Below are positions 36,044-47,570 of a DNA stretch of 64,000 nt, piece after piece. The notes beneath the pieces are model-generated. The model was not told where the DNA came from. It searched no databases and was given only the letters and a program-made list of their open reading frames with translations. Made by a program: the position numbers and the translations under genes. Position 1 is the first letter of the stretch; the number at the start of each line of letters is the position of its first letter. This DNA comes from Rhizomys pruinosus. Its lineage: Eukaryota; Chordata; Mammalia; Rodentia; Spalacidae. The stretch covers positions 33,247 to 97,246 of the forward strand of contig VZQC01004566.1 in NCBI GenBank assembly GCA_009823505.1. The letters are read 5' to 3'.

Positions 36044-37727
36044 TCATTCAAGGGGTTCTGGGTCTGTGAACTGTCTCAAGTCTGGAAACTGGTTAACTGG
36101 GCGGGATTTGCTACTGCTGAAATCCAATGTTGACTTCCTGTCATTTGTTCTAGAGCTTTTCTGCTTATACAGATCAAATAAAAACTTAGTAGGCTTCTTA
36201 TGTATTTGGTTTCTGGGAACGCAATGATTAATTAGTCAGTTCCAAAGATCATTTCAGGTCATGCCATTATAAGCATTGTTTTGCCTTTACCACCCATTAT
36301 GATAATTATGGTAACTATGCTCATCTGGTCTTCGGTGATTCAGTGCTGCCACCTGACGCCTACTCTGAGGTCCTGTTAAACCTATTACGTGTACATTTAA
36401 TTTATGCAAACGAGCAACAACTTCTCTAACTGTAAGATCTGGCATAAGAAATAGAGCAAAAACAAAGCTCTTCAAATGTTCTGGTGTCTCTCTCAGTACT
36501 TTACATCTTATACACTCAGTGAATGGCATGTCCTCTGGGTCCTCATATTGTGGAGAATGTGGTTTTACAGTTCAAATCCATTCCAGCATGCCCATCTGCC
36601 TGACCCTCACAATCCCTCCATCAATACTAAGCCAAGGATTATCAGGCATCTCTAACTCGCTGTTAGTAGGCCATGTTTTAATAAATACATCAGCCAACCA
36701 TTCAAATAAACTTTTAACACCTTTTTTAACTGCTCGAACTTCCATGTTAAACCTAGAATCTCTTTCAGTGGGCTCATATCGATAAACTCAGTCTGATCCA
36801 ATTTTATATTCCTTCCACCATTATCCCACACCCTTAAAATCCATTCCCACACATATTCCTTAGGCATCTGCCAGAATGAATCAGCAAACTCATTAATTTC
36901 TTTATTGGTATAGCGCACCTCCTCATGGACCACACTTTCTATTTCACCTTGAGGGGCTTGCTTAGACTTCAATCTGGTTATAGGACTAGAGGCAACAATT
37001 GTTGGGCCCTGAGGGACATTAGCTCCCACTGGGAGGGGGGAATTAGTTTCCTCAGGCAAGGGTGGGGAGGAGGGATCTGCAGGGTGTGGATTCTCTGCTG
37101 AGGGTGGGGAGATTAATTCCTTAGATAAAATCCCTCAGAATCCGAGGGTTCAATATCCTCATCATCATGGTTCTCCCACACATCTCCATCCCAAGTTTCA
37201 GGGTTCCACCCTTTCCCCACCAGTGCTCTCACTTTAACTGCTGACACTCTTCATGGCTGGGAATTAAGCTTGTGTTGTAAATCAGCCAAACGTATAATAA
37301 GGGCTCCAGCTTGATTTTCTGCAGCTTTAGCTCTTTGGCTGCTGGAGAGAAGATTCTCTTCCAGAGCACACTTGGAAACCTTTAAACTGTTGTTTCGAAT
37401 CTGGAGCTGGTCACTTTTACCACTGAGCTCCTTATTTTCCTCTAACACTTTATCCAGACATGCTAGGAGCAACAAGGCAACATCATTATTTTCCTTATTT
37501 TTCCACAATTTCTCGAACGTTTTATATATAGAGTCGCTAAATTCCTTGCTTCTCACAAGAGGCAAGTCAGGTGAGTCAAATGGATCTATCTTCATAATTA
37601 CATCAAATAGTCTGCACCAAGGATTATCATTCCTCTTCATGCCACCAGGAGAGCCTTCAGAAACTCTAGGCTTCATTGGGTTGGAGAGCTGGCTCCAGAG
37701 ACTACCAAGCCCACTAAAGAAATTCAT
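36044..37727 (-). pseudogene. gag: ERV-L gag, broken by frameshifts
   Basis: Gag would form the capsid of intracellular particles. The likely start ATG is at 37725-37727, about 20 bases after the PBS. The first piece (37251-37727, 158 codons) begins MNFFSGLGSLW and has a Leu/Lys/Glu-rich coiled-coil-like stretch at residues 85-150. It stops at 37251. Two further pieces, in two other frames, lie at 36652-37059 (135 codons, proline-rich start) and 36287-36529 (80 codons, capsid-like C-terminal text), the last in the pol frame. Total span, about 560 codons, fits a full ERV-L gag, but at least two frame changes and stops make it non-functional. No CCHC zinc knuckle was seen. Confidence 0.85.
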
Positions 37728-37748
37728 CCTTTCAATTCTGTTTCTCTA

Positions 37749-37766
37749 GAACGACTTCTGGTACCA
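37749..37766 (-). other. Primer binding site, tRNA-Leu type
   Basis: On the minus strand it starts TGGTACCAGAAGT, five bases after the 5' LTR. It matches the 3' end of vertebrate tRNA-Leu(UAA) at most positions, with differences in its last third. This is the site at which reverse transcription starts and is the origin of the name ERV-L. Confidence 0.85.
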
Positions 37767-37771
37767 GAATC

Positions 37772-38252
37772 TGTATTAGTCAGGGTTCTCTAAAGAAACA
37801 GAAGCAACAGGATGAATATATATAGCTATATACAATTTATTGATTTGCTCACGTGACAGAGTTCAAGGATTCCAACTGTAGCTGCACCACACTATAAAGG
37901 CTGAGACGAGAATCCAGGGAACTGCTCAGTCCGCAAGGCTGGATGTCTCAGTAGTCCCAATCCAGTGCTGAAGGCCCAAATGGTTTCCAGGAAATCTACC
38001 AGTATCAGTACACACTGGGATCCGAAAGGTTGATCACAGCAGCAAGACAAACTCACCAGATGAGAGAGGCAAGCCACAGGAGAAAAAGGGGACCAGCTCC
38101 TTCTGCCGTGGCCTTAAATACTGCCTGCCGGCAGAAGGTAACGCCCACATTTGGGGTGGGCCATCCAGGTTGAGGCGGTCCAATCAGAAGACCCTTTTTC
38201 TCTTATTTGTTCCTTAGTCAAGTCAAGTTGACACCAAGGATTAACCATCACA
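37772..38252 (-). promoter_or_regulatory. 5' LTR of the ERV-L provirus (promoter)
   Basis: 481 bp. On the minus strand it has an ATTGG/CCAAT box at 38180-38184, a TATA-like TATTTAAGG at 38112-38120 about 60 bases downstream, and AATAAA at 37837-37842, in the usual U3-R-U5 order. In mouse, LTRs of this family (MT2) are active in two-cell embryos. Whether this one is active cannot be seen. Confidence 0.9.
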
Positions 38253-38560
38253 GTGCCCAATGTAATAATACTGAAAGGTGGGGAGACCTTCAAGAGTCAG
38301 GGCCAAATGGGAAGTAATGAGAAATGATCCTCGTCCTAGGTGGTTTAATGTTGGTCTGACAGAGTGAATTAGTTCCCACAACACCAAGATGTTATAAAAG
38401 AGCAAACTTGGCCCTTCTGCCTCTCTCACTTCCTCTCTTTTTTCTACCTGCCTTGTACCCCACCCTCAGGTGATTCACACTGTGATATCTTCTCCTCTAA
38501 CCTGAGACAAGAAGGGATGGAACACCCAGTTTTTGACTTTCAGTGTTCAAAACTGTGAGT
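38253..38560 (+). mobile_element. MLT1-like (MaLR) LTR relic, host site of the provirus
   Basis: Text resembling an MLT1-type LTR: 'ctgaaaggtggggagacctt', 'cacaacaccaagatgttata', 'tgagttaaataaatgtcttt'. Its 5' part probably lies left of the provirus, before 31571. Confidence 0.6.
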
Positions 38561-39259
38561 TAAATAAATGTCTTTCTTGATGCACCAGTGATTTTAGTAT
38601 ACCAAACACCATTCATTCCCAGTTAGCTTGCATATAAACTTGACTTGAAGGCTGAGTCCTCTGCATTGCTAACTTCCTCTCAGGAAACTCCCAAATCACC
38701 TTCTGAAATTCTTTGTTCCTTATTTTAGTTTCTTGCTTCTGTGTTTCCTTACAAGCTTTCAAAGATAACACCTGAGTTCTGATCTATATAGTGTTTAGAA
38801 CTCTATAAGCCCTGGAACTTCCTGGAAGCTCATGTAGTCATTCCCATGATAACAGCAGAAAATCAAGTCTTGACAAAGGAACTGCTCATTGTCAAGGAGC
38901 TCGTCAGACAAATACACGTAAGGTGCTGTGCTACTACCATAATCACTAGGAAATAAATAAAGACCACCAAAATGAACAAAAGCAGACTCTACTCAAAGCT
39001 TTCAAGAGGTCAGAAGTCAGCCATATTTAGTCATGCTTGGCAAAGAGTCAAAGGAATTGAGAATTTTTATAATGGTATTACAGAAAACTTCAGGGGACAC
39101 AACCTGATTAGAAACTATTGACCTGGAGACACTAGGAGAGCCAGCTAGGAACAGTGCACCCTACATAACTGCTCACAGGATAGAGCTAGTTTTCTTTACT
39201 TGGGTCTATTTGACTTCCTGAGATGCTTCCAGTCATGGGTTAGAGTTCAGTTTAAAGAC
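38561..39259. other. No gene seen
   Basis: Non-repetitive, no open frame of note. Confidence 0.4.
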
Positions 39260-39482
39260 AATATTTTATTATTTTTGATTTATGTGCATGAGTGTTTTGC
39301 TTGCATGTATGTAAGAGCATCCATATCTTACAAAGCCTGCAGAGACCAGAAGAGGATCTTGGGTTTCCCTGGAACTGGAGTTATGGATGGTTGTTAGCCA
39401 TCATGTGGGTATTAGGAGTTGAACCAGAGTCCTCTGCAAGAGTACCCAGTGCTCTTAAGCACTGAGCCATCCCTCCAGTCCC
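39260..39482 (-). mobile_element. Old B3/B2 SINE
   Basis: Antisense copy with 'cctggaactggagttatgg', 'catgtgggtattaggagttg', 'ctcttaagcactgagccat'. Several substitutions. Clearly older than the B3-like copies with intact duplications. Confidence 0.87.
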
Positions 39483-39485
39483 AGA

Positions 39486-41589
39486 TTTCAATTTTTATAT
39501 ATAGCCTGGACAATGTACACTTTTGCCAAAGTAAGTCACAAAATTAGCCCCTATTCAAGATGGAGAAATAAACTCCAAACTTTATTGAATGAGAAAGTTA
39601 TAATGCCACACAGAAAGGATGTAGACATAGGGAAACCATTCTCTGGGTTTGTTAAGGCGATAAATCTAAATAGTAAAGCTTCCAGGATGTTCTGAAGAGA
39701 GGTAATTATGGTAATAATGGTGCCAGGATACTTTTAAGTGTTTTGTCCTAAGGAATCAGAACATAGGAGACAAGAAGTAAAATGAGTGGTTCCTTTTGCA
39801 TTTGATGCCTCACAAGATTACTAGATATCTGAGTGCATGTATCAATTGGATATACAAGTAATTGGGAAGCTAGGCTGGAAATTATCATTTGGAAGGCAAT
39901 GACTCAAGGGAAAGGAAATAATCTGTAAGTCCTGAAGATTAGAGAGATGCAGCAAGGAACACTAAGGTGTGGCCATTACATTAGGAGGAATCTCTGAAAG
40001 GGCAGCTTCCCAGAAACTAAGGAAAGAAAATGCTTCAAGAAATACATGGTCAGTTTGATCAGTCTTGGTCAATTATAGAGCGAAAGGAGAGAGACAAGCC
40101 ATGGAAGAATTTAGCGGTACAGAGGTCACAAGTGGTCTTAATGCTAATGACCTCTGAAGATTATTTCTAGACTGGTTGTTTCTCCATTTCTATTCACAGC
40201 ACTTAGCAAGCCAATACCACGTGTCTCCCATATCACAACTGACTTTCACCTGGCTTCTCCATATCTCTCTTTGCTTCTTAACCATTACCCACCCGGTAGC
40301 TCTGACCAACCTATTTAAATCACTGTATTCATTTCAAAACGTTCTTAGAACAAAATCAAATTCTGAATGTGACTTGTACAACAGGCCCCTGCATGTCTCT
40401 ACAGCTTTTCTACTTGATTCCTTCCAGATTGGCCTTTTACTACACTTCAGTCTGTCCAAGAAGTCACTCTTCTATCATTCTCTCTCCTGAAAACACTCTT
40501 CCACCCCATGTATATGCATGTGTAAAGACATCTCTATGTGTATCTTACAAAGTCTCAACCTTCTTTCTGTTTATAAAGATATAGCCCATGAATTCTGAGC
40601 TTAAGATAAGTCCTTTAGCACCCCATACACTGACTGTCTCCTCCTCAACTACACTACATCCCACATGCCCTGAATATAGTCTTGGTAGATATTTCCAACG
40701 TTATTAGAAAGCATTGATTTGTGATTATTTGGTTATATCTGTCTCTTCTGTGGGCCTATGGGCTACTCGAAGGTGTCATATCATCTCACTCAAAAGGTTA
40801 ATTAAAAGCTATTAAATAAAAGAACACAACCAGATAAGCTCAATAAGATGTACAATATTGTCTCTACAGATGAGGAAAACTCAGCGACATAACCCAAGTT
40901 TATCTCAATTTTTCTTTTCTTTATTTTTTATGGAGAGAGGTTAAAGGATTTTTTCTTTTACAGTTTAATTCTCCTATTTATATTCTCTAGAGATATAGCT
41001 AGTAGATATTAATGCTTGTTGATCAAAGCCCCCCTTATTATCCTCCTGTTTCCTTCCCCTCCTTTACCAAATTCATTTTTCCTCAGCCCCCTACCCCTTT
41101 CCATGTCTTCATTTTGTGACCTACTGTGTTTAATTAGGGTTGCCTACCTTGCCTTGGTTATTTGCTGGAGTTGGGACAATGTAGCAGTGGTTATATCAAT
41201 GGGGAATTTGACTCCCCTCTTCTTGTAACTTTTAAATATTGGTAGCTTTTCAGGGAGGTGGGCCTGAGAATCCTTTCCTCATTCATGATACAATGCTGAT
41301 GGGACAATGGTCTTGTCAGGTAGCCACTGGTGCTGAGTTTAGGGGTACAACAACCATTTAGTGTTCAGAAGACATAATTTTATAGCACTCCCTCCCATAT
41401 TCCAGCTCTTACATTTTTCTATCCCATCTTCCTTGATGTTCCCTGAGCCCTGGAAGGTGCTACAGATAACCTATTAGGGCTGAGAACATAATAGTCACTT
41501 GTTTTCAGGACATGGAACAGTTATGAGTCTCTACATTAATCTTATTTGTGATTATTTCACTACTAGCTGAAGTTTCATTATAAAGATTT
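39486..41589. other. Non-repetitive intergenic DNA, no gene recognised
   Basis: The longest frame is 104 codons at 40176-40490 (plus). It has no recognisable domain, and antisense and overlapping frames of similar size exist. I do not call it a gene. Confidence 0.45.
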
Positions 41590-41812
41590 ATTTTTAAAAG
41601 TGTGCGTTTATGTGGATGTGCCTCCATGGATGTATGTGTATGTATGGGAATGCACACGTATGGATATAGGTACCTGTAGAGTTAAGAAAGGGATCCCCTG
41701 GAACTGAAGTTATAGGTAGCTGTGAGTCACTTAAGTGAGTGGTGGGAACCAAACTTGGATCCTATGCCAGAGCAGTAAGCATTCTTAAGAGCTAAGCCAA
41801 CTCTCCAGCAGG
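41590..41812 (-). mobile_element. Old, highly diverged B3/B2 SINE
   Basis: Antisense remnants: 'cccctggaactgaagttat', 'gtgggaaccaaacttggat', 'ttaagagctaagccaactct'. Confidence 0.75.
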
Positions 41813-41815
41813 TAA

Positions 41816-43029
41816 CTGAAGTTTAAGATCAGAGTTCATGCTCTATTTGTCTCTAAGTTAAAGCCTATCCCTAGACTGTTGATACTACTCTCCAGAAATA
41901 TTGATTAAATTTAGTTGTAAAAATAACCCTGACATTTATAGATTTATACTGAACTAAGGAAACATGCAAACCTTGTAATAATATGTTCAGGTTTAACTTC
42001 AAATTTTCATATTCATTTTTAAATGGCAACTTGAGTCTTACCCTTTCTCCTTTCATTGCTATGGTTTCTTTCTTCAGCAAAACAGATAGCATTTTGCATT
42101 CACACACACACAGCTAGTTTGTTCTGGCAGAGTTTAACTTCCTCCAGCTCTTTTCTCATTCACCGCAAGCACTATTCGTGTTTGTCTGATGGGAAGAAAA
42201 TGAAGCACATCGCAAGGCAATAGAAATCATGTGAAGGCTTTCAGCCCAACAGCCTAGCCCCTCATGGGAAAGGAGGCTCTCAGACTCCCACAGACTGCAG
42301 ACCACTTTGTGAAATAGATGGTGCCCAGGAACCAGCAACTGCCCTCATTGCCACTTGGGACAGCCCTAAATGAAAACCACACCCTAGGAAATGGAAAGGC
42401 TGGGTCTGACTCTGGCTGGTTGCAGACTAGGCAGTGCCTGCATTTATTAAATATGATAAGCAAATAATTTAATAATGCCAGAAACCAAACCATAGATGCT
42501 ATCAAACAGTAAATAAGCATTAATACCACAGCCCACAGACCACCTTGTTCTCCAACTGAGTATTATCAGGTGGTCTCCAAGAAGACTTCAAGAATACCCT
42601 AATTAAAGTAGTAATGACATTAATAAAACTAATAAATATCAGAGTTAATAATTAACTTTGAATACTGCAAGTGAAGCTAAAAGGCAGTTCATATTTGCTC
42701 TTTCAAAGCCAAATGGTCAGGCTATGAGGGGTGTGAACAGAGATTATTGTGCTAGTTTTACCCCAGTTGAGGGCTCAGAAGCAGTGGATGCTCAGTGTAA
42801 TGACTAAGACTAACACCAGGACTTCTAACTCTAAATACCACTCAACGATGAATCACCAAGACATGCCTACTTGGGACCATGGTAGACTGAATTATTTGCC
42901 TCTAATGTTTCTCTCCTTAGTCACAGGTTCATTTATTTGAATATTCTGTCATATAATTTTATCTTATTTCCATGATGTATTACTCGACTTCCTTTTCCTG
43001 TGAGCTCAGTTGGCAGTGCAATTTGCTTT
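41816..43029. other. No gene seen
   Basis: Frames of 60-91 codons on the minus strand at 41871-42529 overlap each other and show no known domain. Confidence 0.4.
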
Positions 43030-43044
43030 GGCCAGTGAAATCTT

Positions 43045-43079
43045 TTTTTTTTTTTTTTTTTGGTCTTTTCAAGACAGGG
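43045..43079 (-). mobile_element. Extremely 5'-truncated B1 with perfect duplication
   Basis: A 35-bp insertion: the T-run plus 'ggtcttttcaagacaggg', the last bases of B1 in antisense. It is flanked by exact 15-bp copies of ggccagtgaaatctt at 43030-43044 and 43080-43094. Confidence 0.9.
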
Positions 43080-43354
43080 GGCCAGTGAAATCTTAATGAG
43101 CACAATGTGAGCAGTGGCTTTATGAGGTTTGTGTGGGCTGAGTGGCTTTCTTGTATCTCTATTATTCATTATAAAAATATGCCCCAGATTCTGGAAAAAG
43201 GAAAATAAGAAATAGATCTTCTGGAGATCGTTTGGAGTAGATCTGAATCCAACTTCCATGGAAAGGCAACTCCCAGATCAACCAATCCTGGTCCATAAGA
43301 TAATCTCAAAGCCAGTCAACTTGCAGACCTATCAGTACAAAAAATGTATGTTCA

Positions 43355-43504
43355 GAGCTAGAAAATTGACTCAACAGTTGAGAGCATGTCCTGCTCTCCT
43401 AAGGAACCAGGGTCAGTTTCTAGCACCACACAGGGCAGCTCACAACCTCCTATAACTCCAGCTCCAGGGGATGTAATGCCTTCTTCTGAGTTCTGTGGGC
43501 ACGT

Positions 43505-43535
<31 letters not shown>

Positions 43536-43560
43536 GATAAAAATAAATCTTTTCAAGTTG
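43355..43560 (+). mobile_element. Old B3/B2 SINE with (CA)n
   Basis: Landmarks: 'gctagaaaattgactcaaca', 'ataactccagctccagggga', then about 14 CA units at 43503-43531 and an AAATAAATC tail. Confidence 0.83.
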
Positions 43561-43639
43561 AAAAAAATGTCTGTTGCTCTAAACCAATGAATTTGGAGGG
43601 TTTTCATCAATTTATATTTTTGTCAAAATATTCCAAGCA

Positions 43640-44650
43640 AATGGCATGAAGAAGCAAGCAGGGATTTCTATTCTAATATCAGACAAAACAGAGCTGAAGA
43701 GGGTCAATTCATTCTTATCAATGGAACAATTAACCAAGAACATATCACAAGCATGAATATATACACACCAAACTGTGGTACAACACACTTCATAAACACA
43801 ATTAATCCTATAGATTTCAAGGTACAGATTAATCCCAGCACACTAGTAGTAGGGGAGTTCAAAACCCCACTGTGTCCATTAGACAGGTCAGCCAGACAAA
43901 GAATAAACAGAGAGACATCTGAACTGAACAATACACCAAACTAACAGACATCTATGGAATATTCCACCCAAGCACCAAAGAATATATTTTCTATTCGGCA
44001 CCCCCCATGGAACTATCTCCAAAACTGACCACATACTGGAGCACATAACAAACCTCAGCAAATACAAAAAAATGAAATAATTCCATGCATTCTATCAGAC
44101 CATAATGCAATAAAGCTTAATATCAACACCAGAAGAAGCCCTAGTATCTACATGAATGCATAAAGATTAAGCAACACACTCCTGAATAATGAATGTTTCA
44201 AAAGATAAATACAGAAATAAAAGTATTCTTGGAATTAAACAAAAAGAAGAATACAACACAACAAAACATCTAGGGCACTTTAAGACACTCCTAAGAAGGA
44301 AATTCATATTTCTAATTGCCTACATTAAAAAAAGAAAGAACACAAGTAAATTACTTAGCATGACAACTCAAGACACTTGAAAAACAGCAACAAATGAATC
44401 CCAAACCCAAGGGTCAAGAAGAAATAACAAAAATCAGAGCAGAGATTAAGGAAATAGAATAAAAAGAAAACAATACAAAGAATCAATGAGTCCAAGAGTT
44501 GGTTATTTGAAAGGATAAACAAGATAAACAGAACTTTGGCCCAGTTAACCAAAAGAAAGAAAGAACAACTCCAAATCAAAAAAATTAGAGATGAAAGGAG
44601 AAACATCGCAACAAATTTTGTAAAAAATCTAGAATTTATACAGGAATGCT
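43640..44650 (+). pseudogene. LINE-1 ORF2 fragment, endonuclease to linker region, broken
   Basis: Sense-strand text matching the second half of the LINE-1 endonuclease domain and the region after it: 'atcagacaaaacagagctga', 'gggagttcaaaaccccactg', 'catctatggaatattccac', 'acaaaaatcagagcagagat', 'aagagttggttatttgaaag'. Stops and frameshifts are frequent. No reverse-transcriptase domain follows, because the fragment ends at about 44650 and a LINE-1 3' end in the other orientation begins soon after. Confidence 0.9.
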
Positions 44651-44744
44651 TTTAAAACCTTTACTCTATTAAATTTAAAAACCTAAATTAAATGGTGAAT
44701 ATCTGAAATCATGGGAATCACCAAAGTTTAACCTCAAAGTTTAA

Positions 44745-46325
44745 CATCATTTTTTTAGTTCAATTTAGACATACTCCCTTTTCTCTGTCTCCCACCCCAC
44801 CCCAGTTCATGCATTCTGCCATGCATCTTTCTCTCAGTCTTTTTAAAGTTTTCCTCTGCAAAGGTTTATTGTTCGGGGCAGGATTCCACTGTATCAATCA
44901 GTTCTTTGACCCAATCCTCATGTTGTTTTTCTCTTCTATTTGTATTATTCCAAAATATGAACATATATGTCACATATGTACTAGAATTATGTCCTTCAGA
45001 AATAAAATGTATGTTAATTCTGAAATGTGTTTAGGAATTCACATTTTTCTCTTTAATTTTGTATTACTCTAAGATATGAATACATACCTTCCACCTGTAT
45101 ACGGTAATTATAATGTCTGAAAATAAGTGGTAAGTTAATTCTAGGGCCCATTAAAAGATTCACATTATAACAGCACAGTTGCTTTCAGATAAAAAAATAA
45201 ATATAGGAATATAACAATAACAATGCTCAGCTTGCCTTTCAGCAGGGAGATTTGATGCTAGCATCCACAAATGAGAGAAACCATTCCCCATTTTTTTTGG
45301 GGGGGGGGCTGTGTTACTTCACTTAGCACAATGGCTTTGAGTTCTATCCATTTACCTGCAAATTTCATGATGACATCTTTCTTTACCACTGCATAGAACT
45401 CCATTGTGTAGATGCACCACATTTTTGTTATCTAGTTGTCGATCGAGGGGCATTTGGGTTGGTTCCAGCTCTTTGTTATTGTGAAGAAAGTTACAATAAA
45501 CATAGAGGTGCATGTATCTTTGTGGTAGGATGAGTCTTGTGGGTATATACCCAGAAGTGGTATGACTGGGTCAGGTATTTTGAGCCTTTTAAGGGTTCTC
45601 CACAATGCTTTCCATAGTGGTTATATGAGTTTACATTCCCAACAACAGTGGATGAGTGTTCCCCTTTCCCCACCACCTCTCCAGCATTTGGTGTCTATTG
45701 TTTTCTTGATCTTAGTCAGTCTTATTAGAGTGAGATGATATCTTAGAGCAGTTTTAATTTGCATTTCCTTAATTATTAAAGATGTTGGACCCTTTTTTTT
45801 TAGACACTTTTTAAGGTGTTTCTCAACCATTTTTACTTCCTCACTGGTGAAGTATCTGTTCAACTCTACTCCATCTCTTGAGTGGGTCATTTATTTTCTT
45901 CTTTGTTATTCGAGTAGTTTATATATTCTGGATGTTAATGCTCTGTCATATGTATCACTGGTGAAGGTTTCCTCTCATTCTGTGGGTTTTCTCTTCACTT
46001 CCTTAATGGTTTCTTTCACTCTACAGAAACTTTCAAGTTTGATGAGGTCCCACTTGTCAGCTGTTAACCTTATTTCCTGAGTTGCTGCTGTTTGATTTAG
46101 AAAGTCTTTTCCTAATGCCTATGTCTTGTACGTTGCTACCAACATTTTTTCTATCACCTTCAGAGTTTTGGGTTTCATGTTTAGGTCTTTGATCCACTTG
46201 GAGTTGATTTTTAAATGGGGTGAGATGTAAGGGTTTAATTTTTTTCTTCTACAAATGGTGATCCAGTTTTGTCAGCACCATTTGTCAGCACCATTTGTCA
46301 GCATCATTGCTATCTTTCCTCCATT
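44745..46325 (-). mobile_element. LINE-1: ORF2 3' half and type X 3'UTR, degraded
   Basis: Antisense. The type X 3'UTR is at about 44745-44960 ('ccccagttcatgcattctgc'), ORF2 C-terminal text at 45240-46320 ('ttgggttggttccagctctt', 'gtgggtatatacccagaagt', 'gatgaggtcccacttgtcag'). Frames are broken; an 89-codon remnant remains at 45621-45890. Confidence 0.88.
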
Positions 46326-46339
46326 AGCTAAAGACTTTC

Positions 46340-46990
46340 TAAACCGGACAGTAGTTGCTCAGGAAATAAGGTAAACAATCAACAAGTAGGACCTCATTAA
46401 ACTAAAAACCTTCTGTACAGTGAAACAAATATCAAAGAAGTGAAGAGAAAACCCACAAAGTGGGAGGAAATCTTCATCAGTGACAGATCTGACAGAGGTT
46501 TAACATCCAGAGTACATAGGTTACTTAAAAAACCAAGGACAGGGCTGGAGAGATGGCCTAGTGGTTAAGAGCGCCAACCGCTCTTACAGAGGACCTGAGT
46601 TCGATCCCCAGCACCCACATGGCAGCCGAGAACCGTCTGAAACTCCAATTCCAGGAGAACTTCAGTTCCAGGGGAATCCGACACCCTCCTCTGACCTCCA
46701 CAGCATTGCACGACACGGGTGCACACACTTGCATGCAGACAGTACATTCATACACATACAGAAATAAATAAAATAAATTAAAAATTTTTTTTAAAAACCA
46801 AGGACAAGGAAAACAAATGACCCAATTAAAAAATGGGCTAAAGATCTGACAGACTTCTCAAGAGAAGAAGTAAAGATGGCTAATAAACATCTTAAAATGT
46901 TCAACAGCATTAGTAATTAAGGAAAAGTACATTAAAACCAGTTTAAGATTTCATCTTATTCTGGTAATACTGGCTATGATTAAGAAATAA
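46340..46990 (+). mobile_element. LINE-1 ORF2 fragment, opposite orientation, split by a SINE
   Basis: Sense text 'taggacctcattaaactaaa', 'gggaggaaatcttcatcag', 'cccaattaaaaaatgggcta'. It covers an ORF2 stretch also present in the neighbouring minus-strand copy, so the two are overlapping copies facing each other. Confidence 0.88.
46542..46790 (+). mobile_element. B3-like SINE with 17-bp duplication, inside a LINE-1
   Basis: Box A region 'tagtggttaagagcgcc' and box B 'gagttcgatccc' are readable. The body duplication is present. Target-site duplication aaaaaccaaggaca on both sides (near 46528-46541 and 46793-46806). Confidence 0.93.
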
Positions 46991-47404
46991 ACTCTCTTAT
47001 GCAAAACTCCTCAGTCTTGTGGTTAGCAGACTGAATGGTGAGGTTTGAGAATAGAGGGAACTACAGAGTAAAAAAAACAAAGGGCGCAGATACAGAGAAG
47101 CTATATTTGATTGAGATTATTAAAGGAGCTATTCTCCATAGATTAATCTCCAATAACACTAATGGTAATGTTCATAAGAGGAATGTTAGGTTTAAGGCTG
47201 AGTTTCTTCAAGATTCCTTAATCACTGCTTTGCCATGAATTTAACAGTCAGCTCTTATTTAAGTAACAGGAAGATATCAAGCCCCCTTTTGTTTTTAAGT
47301 GCATCAACTTCTGTTATTTGCAACCAAATCAGCAGTAGCATCATTATCATCATCTTTAATGACCCTTAATATACTACACAGCATCATTCTATGTCCAAAC
47401 ACTT
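46991..47404. other. No gene seen
   Basis: A 67-codon frame at 47035-47238 has no recognisable feature. Confidence 0.35.
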
Positions 47405-47570
47405 TTCACATCTATCCCTCCCCTACTCTTCTGGTGAGGGTCTCACTATGTAGCCCTGTCTAGCATGGAACTCACTACATAGAGCAAGCTCGTTTCAATT
47501 TCACTGAGATCCACATGCTTCTGCATCCCCAGTGCTCGATTTAAAAACATGCTCCATTAGTCCCAGCTAT
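47405..47570 (-). mobile_element. Old B1 SINE
   Basis: Antisense remnants: 'gagggtctcactatgtagcc', 'catggaactcactacataga', 'catccccagtgctcga'. Confidence 0.7.

Larger units (their letters stand above)
31571..38252 (-). mobile_element. ERV-L (MERVL-like) endogenous retrovirus, full-length provirus
   Basis: A 6.68-kb class III endogenous retrovirus read on the minus strand: 5' LTR (37772-38252), Leu-type primer binding site, gag remnant, pro-pol with a dUTPase at the end of pol, polypurine tract, 3' LTR (31571-32051). Flanks are gtgct at 31566-31570 and gtgcc at 38253-38257, a 5-bp target duplication with one change. LTR ends are TG...CA. The Leu-type PBS, dUTPase downstream of integrase and lack of env are the known features of ERV-L and mouse MERVL. 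It sits in an MLT1-like LTR relic. gag is frameshifted, so this copy is not autonomous. Confidence 0.96.

Noticed and set aside
40176..40490. 104-codon open frame as a host gene
   Set aside because: No recognisable domain, no plausible splice or promoter context, and similar-length frames occur by chance on both strands here.
44745..46990. Twin-primed (5'-inverted) LINE-1
   Set aside because: The two segments overlap in ORF2 coordinates instead of being adjacent.
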